DNA of 34,034 nt from Oscillospiraceae bacterium (lineage in GTDB: Bacteria; Bacillota; Clostridia; Oscillospirales; Acutalibacteraceae): assembly GCA_022508785.1 (NCBI GenBank), contig JAFLUN010000008.1, forward strand, positions 4,563 through 38,596, given 5' to 3'. Shown here one piece after another: positions 23,564 to 30,665 of the stretch. The position numbers were made by a program, and so were the translations under genes. The notes beneath the pieces were generated by a model. The model was not told the DNA's origin, made no database searches, and saw only the letters and a list, made by a program, of their open reading frames with translations. How positions within the stretch are numbered: the stretch's first letter is position 1; every line of letters starts with the position of its first letter.

Positions 23564-24527
23564 TCCTAACGCGTATTTGCCGAAAGGTAATATGAAAAGA
23601 TTTATTACCGTTTCCATAATACTCCTTGTTATAATATTTGCCGTTACCGTTGAATTTCTTGACCGCAAAAACGGCGACGCTTGGAAAAACGCATATAATA
23701 ATGCAGGTTTAGTTGAAAACTACCCAGGTGCTCTTGATTCCGAGCTTGCTGTTTATTATCTTAATGTAGATCAAAGTGACTGCTCGATTATTTGCAACGG
23801 CGGAAAAGTTTTAATGATTGACACGGGCACGCCCGACCAAACGGTAAAAATCAGAGAGGCTTTGCAATCTTTGGGTATTAGCAAAATTGATTATCTTATC
23901 ATTACTCACCAGCATGACGACCATATGGGCGGCGCTGTAACGATTCTTGAAAATTACGAGGTAACTAACGTTATTATGCCAAAGCTCAGCGAGGTAAATA
24001 TGGTTACTACCCGTGCTTATGAGAATTTATTGAATACAATTAAAGAAAAACAGGTGCACGCTATCGCGGCAGAACCGAATTATACTTTCGATATAGGTGA
24101 GGCAAAATGCACGGTATTAGCGCCTTTGAGCCAAGATTCAAATATAAATAATATGTCAGCCGTAACTAAAATCACTTTCGGTTCAACATCTTTCCTTTTT
24201 CAAGGAGATGCTGAAAAGAAGGTTGAATCAGCCATTCTTTCAAGCGGTGCAGATATTTCGGCAGATGTAATCAAAGTGGGCCATCACGGCAGTAAAACAT
24301 CTTCTTCAAAGAAATATATCAATGCGGTATCGCCGAAAGTTGCAATTATATCCTGCGGCGCTGAAAACTCCTACGGTCACCCTCATAAAGAAACCCTTGA
24401 AACTCTTAAAAACGCAGGAATTGATACGTACATTACGTATCAGTTCAACACTCTTTGCGTGAAAAGTGACGGTAAAAATATAACCGTTCTTTACAATTCG
24501 GAGGTAATTAAAACTTATGAACAGTGA
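23526..24527 (+). CDS. Membrane-anchored ComEC-like metallo-beta-lactamase domain protein
   Basis: This 333-residue protein has a basic N-terminus, one membrane segment (about 26-45) and an extracytoplasmic metallo-hydrolase domain. The metal motif THQHDDHMGG (His128, His130, Asp132, His133) is preceded by MIDTGTPDQ, and followed by FLFQGDAEKKVE and GHHGSKTSSSKKYINAVSPK, the typical C-terminal half of the ComEC/Rec2 hydrolase part. The channel part of ComEC is absent, so this is the stand-alone type; nuclease activity on external DNA is a plausible inference, not shown. The ATG at 23526 has AGGGGG nine bases upstream and overlaps ygiQ by 38 bases. A second ATG at 23592 with AAAGG would avoid the overlap and keep the membrane segment. 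It pairs with DUF3006 downstream. Confidence 0.88.
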   Translation: MADKKVYKNGKSNPNAYLPKGNMKRFITVSIILLVIIFAVTVEFLDRKNGDAWKNAYNNAGLVENYPGALDSELAVYYLNVDQSDCSIICNGGKVLMIDTGTPDQTVKIREALQSLGISKIDYLIITHQHDDHMGGAVTILENYEVTNVIMPKLSEVNMVTTRAYENLLNTIKEKQVHAIAAEPNYTFDIGEAKCTVLAPLSQDSNINNMSAVTKITFGSTSFLFQGDAEKKVESAILSSGADISADVIKVGHHGSKTSSSKKYINAVSPKVAIISCGAENSYGHPHKETLETLKNAGIDTYITYQFNTLCVKSDGKNITVLYNSEVIKTYEQ

Positions 24528-24741
24528 ATTTTATTCCGTAAGCAGAATTGAAGAGGGAGTAGCCGTAATTGAATTTCCCGACGGAACTTTTAATGAAGTG
24601 CCATTTTCTCTCTTGCCCGATGATGTTAAAGAGGGGAATATTTTAGTGAAAAACGACGAAGGTATCTTTATTCATGATTTTAAGACAGAGGAAGAGCGAA
24701 AAAAGCGGTTATTAAGCCTTCAAAATGATATTTTCGGATAA
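24517..24741 (+). CDS. DUF3006 domain protein
   Basis: This 74-residue protein matches DUF3006, a small beta-rich domain commonly encoded next to, or fused with, ComEC-like metallo-beta-lactamases. The visible pattern is RIEEGVAVIEFPDGTFNEVP, then LPDDVKEGNIL and a charged helix EEERKKRLLSLQNDIF. GGAGGT lies 11 bases before the ATG. The start overlaps the hydrolase gene by 11 bases, implying coupled synthesis. The role is unknown; the pairing suggests it assists or regulates the hydrolase, but with no membrane segment it should be cytoplasmic. Confidence 0.85.
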   Translation: MNSEFYSVSRIEEGVAVIEFPDGTFNEVPFSLLPDDVKEGNILVKNDEGIFIHDFKTEEERKKRLLSLQNDIFG

Positions 24742-24759
24742 AAAATAGCGAAAAAACCC

Positions 24760-24789
24760 TTGCAATTGCATATTTAATATGCTATAATT
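24760..24789 (+). promoter_or_regulatory. Predicted strong sigma-A promoter for rpsB-tsf
   Basis: TTGCAA (24760-24765), an 18-base spacer and a consensus TATAAT (24784-24789). Transcription should begin near 24796, giving a leader of about 95 bases. Confidence 0.75.
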
Positions 24790-24794
24790 TTTCA

Positions 24795-24864
24795 GCAATT
24801 CGCATGTGCGGCGATTTCGTTCGGAATTGCACTGCTGTGTCCCGAACGAGAATTGACCCGTGCA
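24795..24864 (+). ncRNA. Structured 5' leader of rpsB, candidate cis-regulatory RNA
   Basis: The leader holds several perfect complementary blocks. TCGTTCGG (24817-24824) pairs with CCGAACGA (24842-24849). GCAATTC (24795-24801) can pair either with GAATTGC (24824-24830) or with GAATTG (24850-24855), directly next to the first stem. The first choice makes a pseudoknot with the 8-base stem; the second makes one long nested stem. TGCAC (24828-24832) and GTGCA (24860-24864) are also complementary. Autogenous control of rpsB-tsf by protein S2 is established in enteric bacteria; the same role here is inference. Confidence 0.5.
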
Positions 24865-24890
24865 GAGGATAAAATAAGGAGGAAAAACAC

Positions 24891-25631
24891 ATGTCAGTAG
24901 TATCAATGAAACAGTTACTCGAAGCCGGCGTTCACTTCGGTCACCAGACAAGAAGATGGAACCCCAAAATGGCAGAGTACATCTTTACGGAGAGAAACGG
25001 TATTTATATTATCGATCTCCAGAAAACAGTTAAGAAGCTTGAGGAAGCTTACCAGGTTGTAAAGGAAATCGCAGAAAACGGCGATGAAATCCTTTTCGTA
25101 GGCACAAAAAAGCAGGCTCAGTCTTCAGTTAAGGAAGAAGCAATCCGTTGCGGAATGCCTTTCGTTAACGCACGTTGGCTCGGCGGTATGCTTACAAACT
25201 TCACAACAATTAAGCAGAGAATTAAGAGACTTGCTCAGCTCAAGGCTATGCAGGAGGACGGCACTTTTGATCTTCTTCCCAAGAAGGAAGTTGCTAAGTA
25301 TGAGCTTGAGATCGAAAAGCTTGAAAAGTTCATCGGCGGTATCACAGAAATGAAGAAGCAGCCCGCTGCATTGTTCGTTGTTGACCCGAGAAAAGAAAAG
25401 ATTGCTGTTCTTGAAGCAAAGAAACTCGGCATTCCGGTTATCGCTATTGTCGATACAAACTGCGACCCCGACGATGTTGATTACGTTATCCCCGGTAACG
25501 ACGATGCTATCCGTGCAGTAAAGCTTATTGCAGGCGCTATGGCTGATGCAGTTATCGAAGGCAGACAGGGTGAAGCAGGCGCAGCCGCTGAAGAAGAGGC
25601 TGAAGCTGTGGCAGAGGAAGCTGCTGAATAA
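24891..25631 (+). CDS. rpsB: 30S ribosomal protein S2
   Basis: This 246-residue protein is S2, a late-assembling small-subunit protein needed for binding S1-type factors and mRNA. The N-terminus [20 protein letters not shown] and the blocks [37 protein letters not shown] and TNCDPD are diagnostic. The C-terminus has a Glu/Ala-rich acidic tail (about 22 residues), common in clostridial S2. An AAGGAGG site precedes the ATG. It is followed by tsf at 70 bases, the near-universal bacterial order, and preceded by a strong promoter with a structured leader. Confidence 0.97.
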   Translation: MSVVSMKQLLEAGVHFGHQTRRWNPKMAEYIFTERNGIYIIDLQKTVKKLEEAYQVVKEIAENGDEILFVGTKKQAQSSVKEEAIRCGMPFVNARWLGGMLTNFTTIKQRIKRLAQLKAMQEDGTFDLLPKKEVAKYELEIEKLEKFIGGITEMKKQPAALFVVDPRKEKIAVLEAKKLGIPVIAIVDTNCDPDDVDYVIPGNDDAIRAVKLIAGAMADAVIEGRQGEAGAAAEEEAEAVAEEAAE

Positions 25632-25646
25632 TAACAAAATCTTAAT

Positions 25647-25678
25647 TAGCCCGTTTCGCATTTGTTACGGGCTATACT
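25647..25678 (+). terminator. Attenuator-like hairpin between rpsB and tsf
   Basis: TAGCCCGT (25647-25654) pairs perfectly with ACGGGCTA (25667-25674) around a 12-base loop and is followed by TACTTTT. The broken U tract suggests partial termination, which would lower tsf relative to rpsB mRNA. Confidence 0.55.
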
Positions 25679-25701
25679 TTTAAATATTGGAGGTAATAAT
25701 T

Positions 25702-26805
25702 ATGGCATTTACAGCTAAAGACGTTCAGGCTCTTCGTGAAAAGACCGGCGTTGGTATGATGGATTGTAAAAAAGCTCTTGTTGAGTCAGACGGCGACATG
25801 GACAAGGCTATTGATATTTTAAGAGAAAAAGGTCTTGCATCTGCTGCTAAAAAGGCAAGCAGAGTTGCTGCTGAAGGCGTTGTTGCTGCATACAGCAACG
25901 ATAAGTGCGGCGCACTCGTTGAAATCAACTGCGAAACAGACTTTGTTGCTAAGGGTGAGCCTTTCGTAAACCTTGCAAACTCTGTTGTTAAAACAGTTGT
26001 TGATGCAAATCCCGCTGATGTTGACGCTCTTCTTGCAACTAAAGTATCCGGCGGAGACATTACTGTTGAAGAAGCAGTTCAGGAGGTTTTCCTTGCTCTT
26101 CGTGAAAACATGAAGGTTCGCCGTTTCACACGCATTGAAGGTCATGTTGCAACATATATTCACGCTGGCGGAACGGTAGGCGTTATGGTTGCTTTTGACA
26201 CTGACGATGCAACTGCTGCAAAACCAGAATTTACAGCAATGGGCAAGAACGTTGCAATGCAGGTTGCCGCTATGAGCCCTGAATATTTAAACAAAGAAGA
26301 TATTTCAGACGACGAGCTTGCAAAGATTAAATCAATTACAATTGACAGCGCTCTTAATAAGCCCGATTCACTTCCGGTTCCAATCCTCAACAGCCTCATT
26401 GATGAAGCTATTACAGAGAAAAAATGGACTGATGAAGACATTACTGTTTATCAGGGACTTGATCAAAAGCAAAAGAAGAACTTTACAAACTTCATTTCAA
26501 AAGAAGCTTATGCTACTCTTGCAGAAATTGCAGTTTCTCATAAGGCTGATATTTCTGAAAATAAAATTTTCGTTGGACTTGTTCAAGGCCGTATTTCTAA
26601 GCAGATTAAAGAAATCTGTCTTTCAGAGCAGGCATTTGTTCGTTCAGACCTTTATGACGGTACTGTTAGCGGATATATCGCTTCAGTTGCAAAAGAACTC
26701 GGTGCAGACATTCGTGCTTCTCAGTTTGTTCGTCTTGCAAAGGGCGAGGGCATTGAGAAGAAGCAGGAAGACTTTGCTGCTGAAATCGCAAGCATGATTA
26801 AATAA
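25702..26805 (+). CDS. tsf: Translation elongation factor Ts, with long insertion
   Basis: EF-Ts exchanges GDP for GTP on EF-Tu. The N-terminal UBA-like part (LREKTGVGMMDCKKAL) and the ETDFVA contact motif (residues 78-83) are intact. The C-terminal end is GEGIEKKQEDFAAEI, as usual. The protein is 367 residues, against roughly 290-300 in most bacteria. The excess is a segment of about 65 residues near 222-285, between SALNKP and VGLVQGRI. That position corresponds to the coiled-coil hairpin just before the GRxxK...CLLxQ block. The ATG at 25702 has GGAGGT eight bases before it; the upstream TTG at 25687 overlaps that site and is rejected. There is no sign of frameshift: the insert stays in frame and codon use looks like the rest. 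Confidence 0.93.
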   Translation: MAFTAKDVQALREKTGVGMMDCKKALVESDGDMDKAIDILREKGLASAAKKASRVAAEGVVAAYSNDKCGALVEINCETDFVAKGEPFVNLANSVVKTVVDANPADVDALLATKVSGGDITVEEAVQEVFLALRENMKVRRFTRIEGHVATYIHAGGTVGVMVAFDTDDATAAKPEFTAMGKNVAMQVAAMSPEYLNKEDISDDELAKIKSITIDSALNKPDSLPVPILNSLIDEAITEKKWTDEDITVYQGLDQKQKKNFTNFISKEAYATLAEIAVSHKADISENKIFVGLVQGRISKQIKEICLSEQAFVRSDLYDGTVSGYIASVAKELGADIRASQFVRLAKGEGIEKKQEDFAAEIASMIK

Positions 26806-26820
26806 TTTTAAAAAATTTGT

Positions 26821-26855
26821 AAGACGTGTACGAAATACCGTGCGCGTCTTTTTTA
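26821..26855 (+). terminator. Rho-independent terminator after tsf
   Basis: A 12-base stem (26821-26832 with 26839-26850, two G-U pairs) with a six-base loop is followed by a run of six Ts. It stands 15 bases after the tsf stop. Confidence 0.9.
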
Positions 26856-26898
26856 TATACAAGAGAAACTTTTATTGGATTTAAATTATAAAAGAATA

Positions 26899-26927
26899 TT
26901 GAAAAATCATTTAAATAGGATTAAAAT
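26899..26927 (+). promoter_or_regulatory. Predicted sigma-A promoter for tldD-pmbA
   Basis: TTGAAA (26899-26904), 17 bases, then TAAAAT (26922-26927), in the gap after the tsf terminator. The leader to the TTG start would be about 26 bases. Confidence 0.6.
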
Positions 26928-26958
26928 AAATTAAAGCAAAATTATAGGAGGGAAACAA

Positions 26959-28341
26959 TTGATTTCAAAAGAAATATGTGAACGTGTTTTGCAAAGGGCT
27001 GTCTCGACAGGTGCGGATTATGCCGAGCTTTTTGCGGAAAACACACTGAACCATTCAATAAATATGATCTCCGACAAAGTGGATTCTGTTAATGATGCTG
27101 TGATTGCAGGAGCGAGTATTCGCCTTTATAAAGGGCTGAGAAGTGTTATGGCATCTACAGTTGATACCACTGAAGCAGGTCTTTTGCGTTGCGCTGAGCG
27201 TGCGGCTGAGGCACTTGGGCAGGGAGATGCGCAGATATCCATTACTCTTCATGAACGTCTTTTCGGAGATATCCACCCGGTAAAAATCGTGCCGAGGAGT
27301 GCGCCGAATGCCAGTAAGCTGGATATTTTAAAAGAGGGTTATTTTGCAGCCCGCGAATATAGTGACACCATAAAACAAGTCACAGGCACGTTTCTTGATG
27401 TTGACCACAATATTCTTATAGCTACAAGCGAGGGACTTTACGCGCAGGACCGTCAAATCCGCACTCGACTGATGATCGAAGCCGTTGCGGAAAAGGACGG
27501 AGAGACCCAAACCGGAAGCTGCAATCCGGGACGGCGTATGGGGCTTGAGATGTTCGAGCATGAGGTGAATGCCCGTGAAACAGGTATCAGAGCAGCGGAG
27601 CAGGCTGTTATAATGGCAGGTGCCGATTACTGCCCCGCAGGCGTAATGCCGGTTGCCATAGGTAACGGCTTCGGCGGTGTTATTTTCCACGAGGCTTGCG
27701 GTCATTCGCTTGAGGCAAGCAGTGTTGCTTACGGCACTTCAGAATTTGCAGGAAAGCTGGGTCAGCAGGTGGCAGGGCCAAAGGTTACTGCTGTTGACGA
27801 CGGCACTATTCCCAATGCGTGGGGCTCTATCAATATCGACGACGAAGGAACGCCTGCTCAAAAGAATATACTTATTGAAAACGGTATTCTCAAATCTTAT
27901 ATGATTGATAAGTTTAACGGTCGCCGTATGGGTATGAAATCAACGGGCAATGCTCGCCGTCAAAGCTACAGCTACACCACCACCTCGCGAATGACGAATA
28001 CCTATATTGCAAACGGTCCAGATAATAACGACGATATTATTGCATCAATTGAGTACGGTCTTTTTGCAAAATATATGGGCGGCGGTTCTGTTAACCCTGT
28101 TACGGGCGAATTTAACTTTGCCGTTAATGAGGGTTATATTATAAGAAACGGCAAGATATGTGAGCCCGTAAGAGGCGCAAGTCTTGTCGGCAGAGGTTCA
28201 GAAGTTATCAAAAATATAGATATGGTAGGTACTGACTTAGAAATGGGTCAGGGTATGTGTGGCGCATCCAGCGGCTCTATTCCCACAAATGTCGGTCAGC
28301 CGCTTATCCGCGTATCGTCAATTACCGTAGGCGGTAGATAA
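26959..28341 (+). CDS. tldD: Metalloprotease TldD
   Basis: This 460-residue subunit is the catalytic half of the TldD/TldE heterodimer, a zinc protease that in known systems trims small peptides, such as modified-peptide antibiotics and antitoxins. The zinc site HEACGH is at about residues 244-249 within NGFGGVIFHEACGHSLEAS; a further conserved region is GTPAQKNILIENGILKSYM with RMGMKSTGNARRQSY. The C-terminal barrel part has GRGSEVIKNIDMVGTDLEMG and GMCGASSGSIPTNVGQP. The TTG start has TAGGAGGG just before it. The partner gene follows after 11 bases. No peptide-antibiotic precursor is visible nearby, so the physiological substrate is open. Confidence 0.95.
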   Translation: MISKEICERVLQRAVSTGADYAELFAENTLNHSINMISDKVDSVNDAVIAGASIRLYKGLRSVMASTVDTTEAGLLRCAERAAEALGQGDAQISITLHERLFGDIHPVKIVPRSAPNASKLDILKEGYFAAREYSDTIKQVTGTFLDVDHNILIATSEGLYAQDRQIRTRLMIEAVAEKDGETQTGSCNPGRRMGLEMFEHEVNARETGIRAAEQAVIMAGADYCPAGVMPVAIGNGFGGVIFHEACGHSLEASSVAYGTSEFAGKLGQQVAGPKVTAVDDGTIPNAWGSINIDDEGTPAQKNILIENGILKSYMIDKFNGRRMGMKSTGNARRQSYSYTTTSRMTNTYIANGPDNNDDIIASIEYGLFAKYMGGGSVNPVTGEFNFAVNEGYIIRNGKICEPVRGASLVGRGSEVIKNIDMVGTDLEMGQGMCGASSGSIPTNVGQPLIRVSSITVGGR

Positions 28342-28352
28342 GGAGGAAACTT

Positions 28353-29699
28353 ATGGATTTCAATAATTTCAAGGAAGCCGTTATTGCCGCGGCAAAAGAG
28401 CAGGGTATTACGGAATATGAGCTTTACTACCGCGTTTCCGAAAGCACTAACGTGGAAACCTTTAAGCACGAGATTAAAGAATTTTCAAGCTCTCTTGATG
28501 GCGGTGTGTGCTTTCGCTGTATAGTTGACGGAAAAATGGGTTACGCCTCAACTGAAGAATTGAGTGCCGAGCAGGCAGTCAGCGTAGTTCGCCGCGCTGC
28601 TGAAAATGCAAAAATACTCGAAACAGAGGATAAAGTGTTTCTCGGCAAAGGCGGAGAAACATACGAACCCCTTGAGCTCACTCCATACGCTCTCCCTACA
28701 GTTCAGGAGATGACAGATACTGCGCTCTTAGGTGATAAGCTCCTTTACGACGAAGATTCTGCCGTTTCCGACGGTTCAGCCGCCGCTGTAAGCAGCGGTA
28801 AAGAGTGTATTGCTATCTATAACTCAAACGGACTTGATTTAAGTTACGAAAATAATGTAACGATTTTCATTGCCGCACCCGTTGTGACCGACGGTAAGGA
28901 AATGACGAACAGTTATGATGTAAAATCAGGCTCTCTTTCAGAGCTTAACGTAAAGGAAACAGTGTCAAAAGCAGTTGATGATGCAAAATCTAAGCTTGAC
29001 GCCGATGTAGCTCCAACGGGAGCTTATCCCGTTGTGTTTGCGCCTGAGGCGATGACCAGTCTTCTTGCTACTTTCTTCGGTATATTCTCATCTGAAAAAG
29101 CTCAAAAGGGGCTTTCACGCCTTGCAGGAAAAGAAGGTGAAAAGATAGCGACTGATATAGTAACCCTCATTGACGATCCGTTTTATAAGGACAGCACTAT
29201 GCCCATAAGCTTTGACGCTGAAGGCTCGCCTACTCACACCAAAAACATAATTGAAAACGGTGTGCTTAAAACTTTACTTTACAACCTGAAAACAGCAGAT
29301 GCGGCAGGCAAAAAAACCACGGGTAACGCCTCTAAGTCCTCGTATGCTTCTAAGGTTGATATCGCTCCTTTTACAATGTTTATCGCTGAAGGAGAACTCA
29401 CAGAGGAGGAACTGCTTAAAAAAGCAGGAAACGGCGTTTATATCAATTTCCTCGGCGGCCTGCACGCAGGTGCTAATCCAATCACGGGTGATTTCTCACT
29501 CCAGAGCGGCGGATATATGATAGAAAACGGAGTGAAAACCCGTGCAGTTAAATCCTTCACCGTAGCAGGTAATTTTTACGAGCTTTTAAATCATATTACC
29601 GAACTCTCTAATAAAGTTGAGCTTCCGGGCTTTGGCGGTATGACCGCATTTGGCTCACCGTCAGTGTTAGTCGAGGGACTTACAATAGCCGGTAAATAA
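28353..29699 (+). CDS. pmbA: TldE/PmbA, partner of TldD
   Basis: This 448-residue paralogue of TldD forms the non-catalytic half of the heterodimeric protease. It shares the overall two-domain layout, with PVVFAPEAMTSLLATFFGIF at the position of the TldD active site. The HExxxH zinc motif is absent, as usual for TldE. GSPTHTKNIIENGVLKTLLYNL and the C-terminal NPITGDFSLQSGGYMIENG are family blocks. GGAGG lies before the ATG. It is co-transcribed with tldD and ends at a clear terminator. Whether it also works alone on some substrate cannot be told. Confidence 0.93.
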   Translation: MDFNNFKEAVIAAAKEQGITEYELYYRVSESTNVETFKHEIKEFSSSLDGGVCFRCIVDGKMGYASTEELSAEQAVSVVRRAAENAKILETEDKVFLGKGGETYEPLELTPYALPTVQEMTDTALLGDKLLYDEDSAVSDGSAAAVSSGKECIAIYNSNGLDLSYENNVTIFIAAPVVTDGKEMTNSYDVKSGSLSELNVKETVSKAVDDAKSKLDADVAPTGAYPVVFAPEAMTSLLATFFGIFSSEKAQKGLSRLAGKEGEKIATDIVTLIDDPFYKDSTMPISFDAEGSPTHTKNIIENGVLKTLLYNLKTADAAGKKTTGNASKSSYASKVDIAPFTMFIAEGELTEEELLKKAGNGVYINFLGGLHAGANPITGDFSLQSGGYMIENGVKTRAVKSFTVAGNFYELLNHITELSNKVELPGFGGMTAFGSPSVLVEGLTIAGK

Positions 29700-29720
29700 G
29701 TCAAATGATATAAACAGAAT

Positions 29721-29772
29721 AAAACTGCTGTCTTTCGGTGAATTTAACCACTCTAAGACGGCAGTTTGTTTT
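29721..29772 (+). terminator. Terminator after pmbA
   Basis: AAACTGCTGTCTT-type arms (29722-29734 with 29755-29767, one G-U pair) enclose a 20-base loop and are followed by GTTTTATATT. It starts 21 bases after the pmbA stop. Confidence 0.8.
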
Positions 29773-29783
29773 ATATTCTCATC

Positions 29784-29812
29784 TTGATAAAATAAAAATA
29801 ATAATGTAAAAT
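29784..29812 (+). promoter_or_regulatory. Predicted sigma-A-like promoter for cwlD-radA
   Basis: TTGATA (29784-29789), 17 bases, then TAAAAT (29807-29812). It would leave a leader of about 125 bases before cwlD containing a strong hairpin. In Bacillus cwlD uses sporulation sigma factors, so a second promoter may be hidden in this AT-rich stretch. Confidence 0.5.
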
Positions 29813-29883
29813 AATATTCAGAGAAAATTCTTCATAAAATTTAATTGGAATATGTGAAATTTCAAAGAAAGGAACGGTACCGT

Positions 29884-29915
29884 GCACAAAAGGACTTTTA
29901 AAATACCTTTTTGTG
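29884..29915 (+). promoter_or_regulatory. Hairpin in the cwlD leader
   Basis: GCACAAAAGG (29884-29893) pairs with CCTTTTTGTGC (29906-29915, one bulged T) around a 12-base loop. No U tract follows, so it is not a terminator. It lies 27 bases before the cwlD ATG and just after an AAAGGA site facing a GTG at 29882. Confidence 0.45.
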
Positions 29916-29942
29916 CGAATGCGGTGTCGCCGTGCGACTTTT

Positions 29943-30665
29943 ATGAAGAAAAAATACATTACTATAATCTCTCTTTTAATTTTTGCTGCTTTCTCCTGTA
30001 ATATTGCAAAGATTTCCGAAGCTACAAAACCTGCGTCTGCAAATGTAAATAATCAAACTACCGTTATTATTGATGCAGGGCACGGCGGCGAGGACGGCGG
30101 CGCAATAGGGAAGAGCGGTTCATTTGAAAAAGACATAAATTTGCAATTTGCCTTAAAAGTAAATGAGTATCTGTCTTTCTTAGGCATTAACACTTATATG
30201 GTGCGAACAGAGGACAGAGCGATAGGGGACAATTCTTTACCGACCATTCGTGAAAGAAAGGTTTCCGATATTCACGCCCGCGCAGCGCTTATGGATTTGT
30301 TTGACAATTCAATTTACCTCAGTATTCATCAAAACGAATTTTCGGAAAACTATGTTCACGGAACTCAAGTGTTCTATGCGCCCAATTCAGAAGAAAGCAA
30401 AAAGCTGGCTTTGGTAATTCAAAAAACGGTTTGCAGTTTAACTCAGCCGAATAATACCAAAGTACCGAAGGAATCCGGTACAAATATATATGTACTTTAT
30501 AATGCAACAAAGCCTGCTTGCCTTTGCGAATGCGGTTTTGTGTCTAATTCCGAAGAAGAGAAATTGCTTTTATCGGAAGATTATCAAAGAAAATTTTCGT
30601 TGGCACTGTCTTACAGCGTGTTAAATTATCTTATTATGGAGGAAAATAATGGCACAGAAGTCTAA
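29943..30665 (+). CDS. cwlD: N-acetylmuramoyl-L-alanine amidase, CwlD type
   Basis: This 240-residue Amidase_3 enzyme cleaves the bond between muramic acid and L-alanine in peptidoglycan. In spore formers CwlD starts muramic-delta-lactam formation in the spore cortex. An uncleaved signal or anchor helix (residues 5-21) is followed by the zinc enzyme: His47 (DAGHGGEDGG), Glu62 (FEKD), His129 (SIHQNE) and catalytic Glu196 (CECGFVSN). The CwlD label rests on size, anchor and ESGTNIYVLYNATKPACL. I chose the ATG at 29943 because it gives the usual short basic start MKKK. The in-frame GTG at 29913 adds an arginine-rich stretch, and neither start has a clear ribosome binding site. It overlaps radA by 17 bases. 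Confidence 0.88.
   Translation: MKKKYITIISLLIFAAFSCNIAKISEATKPASANVNNQTTVIIDAGHGGEDGGAIGKSGSFEKDINLQFALKVNEYLSFLGINTYMVRTEDRAIGDNSLPTIRERKVSDIHARAALMDLFDNSIYLSIHQNEFSENYVHGTQVFYAPNSEESKKLALVIQKTVCSLTQPNNTKVPKESGTNIYVLYNATKPACLCECGFVSNSEEEKLLLSEDYQRKFSLALSYSVLNYLIMEENNGTEV

Noticed and set aside
26318-26797. Open frame of 159 codons in another plus frame inside tsf
   Set aside because: Overlaps the conserved EF-Ts C-terminus, is Leu/Arg-rich and has no ribosome binding site. I considered whether the long tsf insert came from a frameshift, but the main frame is continuous and sensible.
26941-29699. TldD/TldE as part of a peptide-antibiotic cluster
   Set aside because: No precursor peptide, modifying enzyme or exporter is visible within several kilobases; the pair is commonly a stand-alone housekeeping operon.
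29913-29942. Earlier GTG start for cwlD
   Set aside because: It adds an arginine-rich stretch unlike family N-termini and has no ribosome binding site at proper distance; the ATG at 29943 gives the normal anchor helix.
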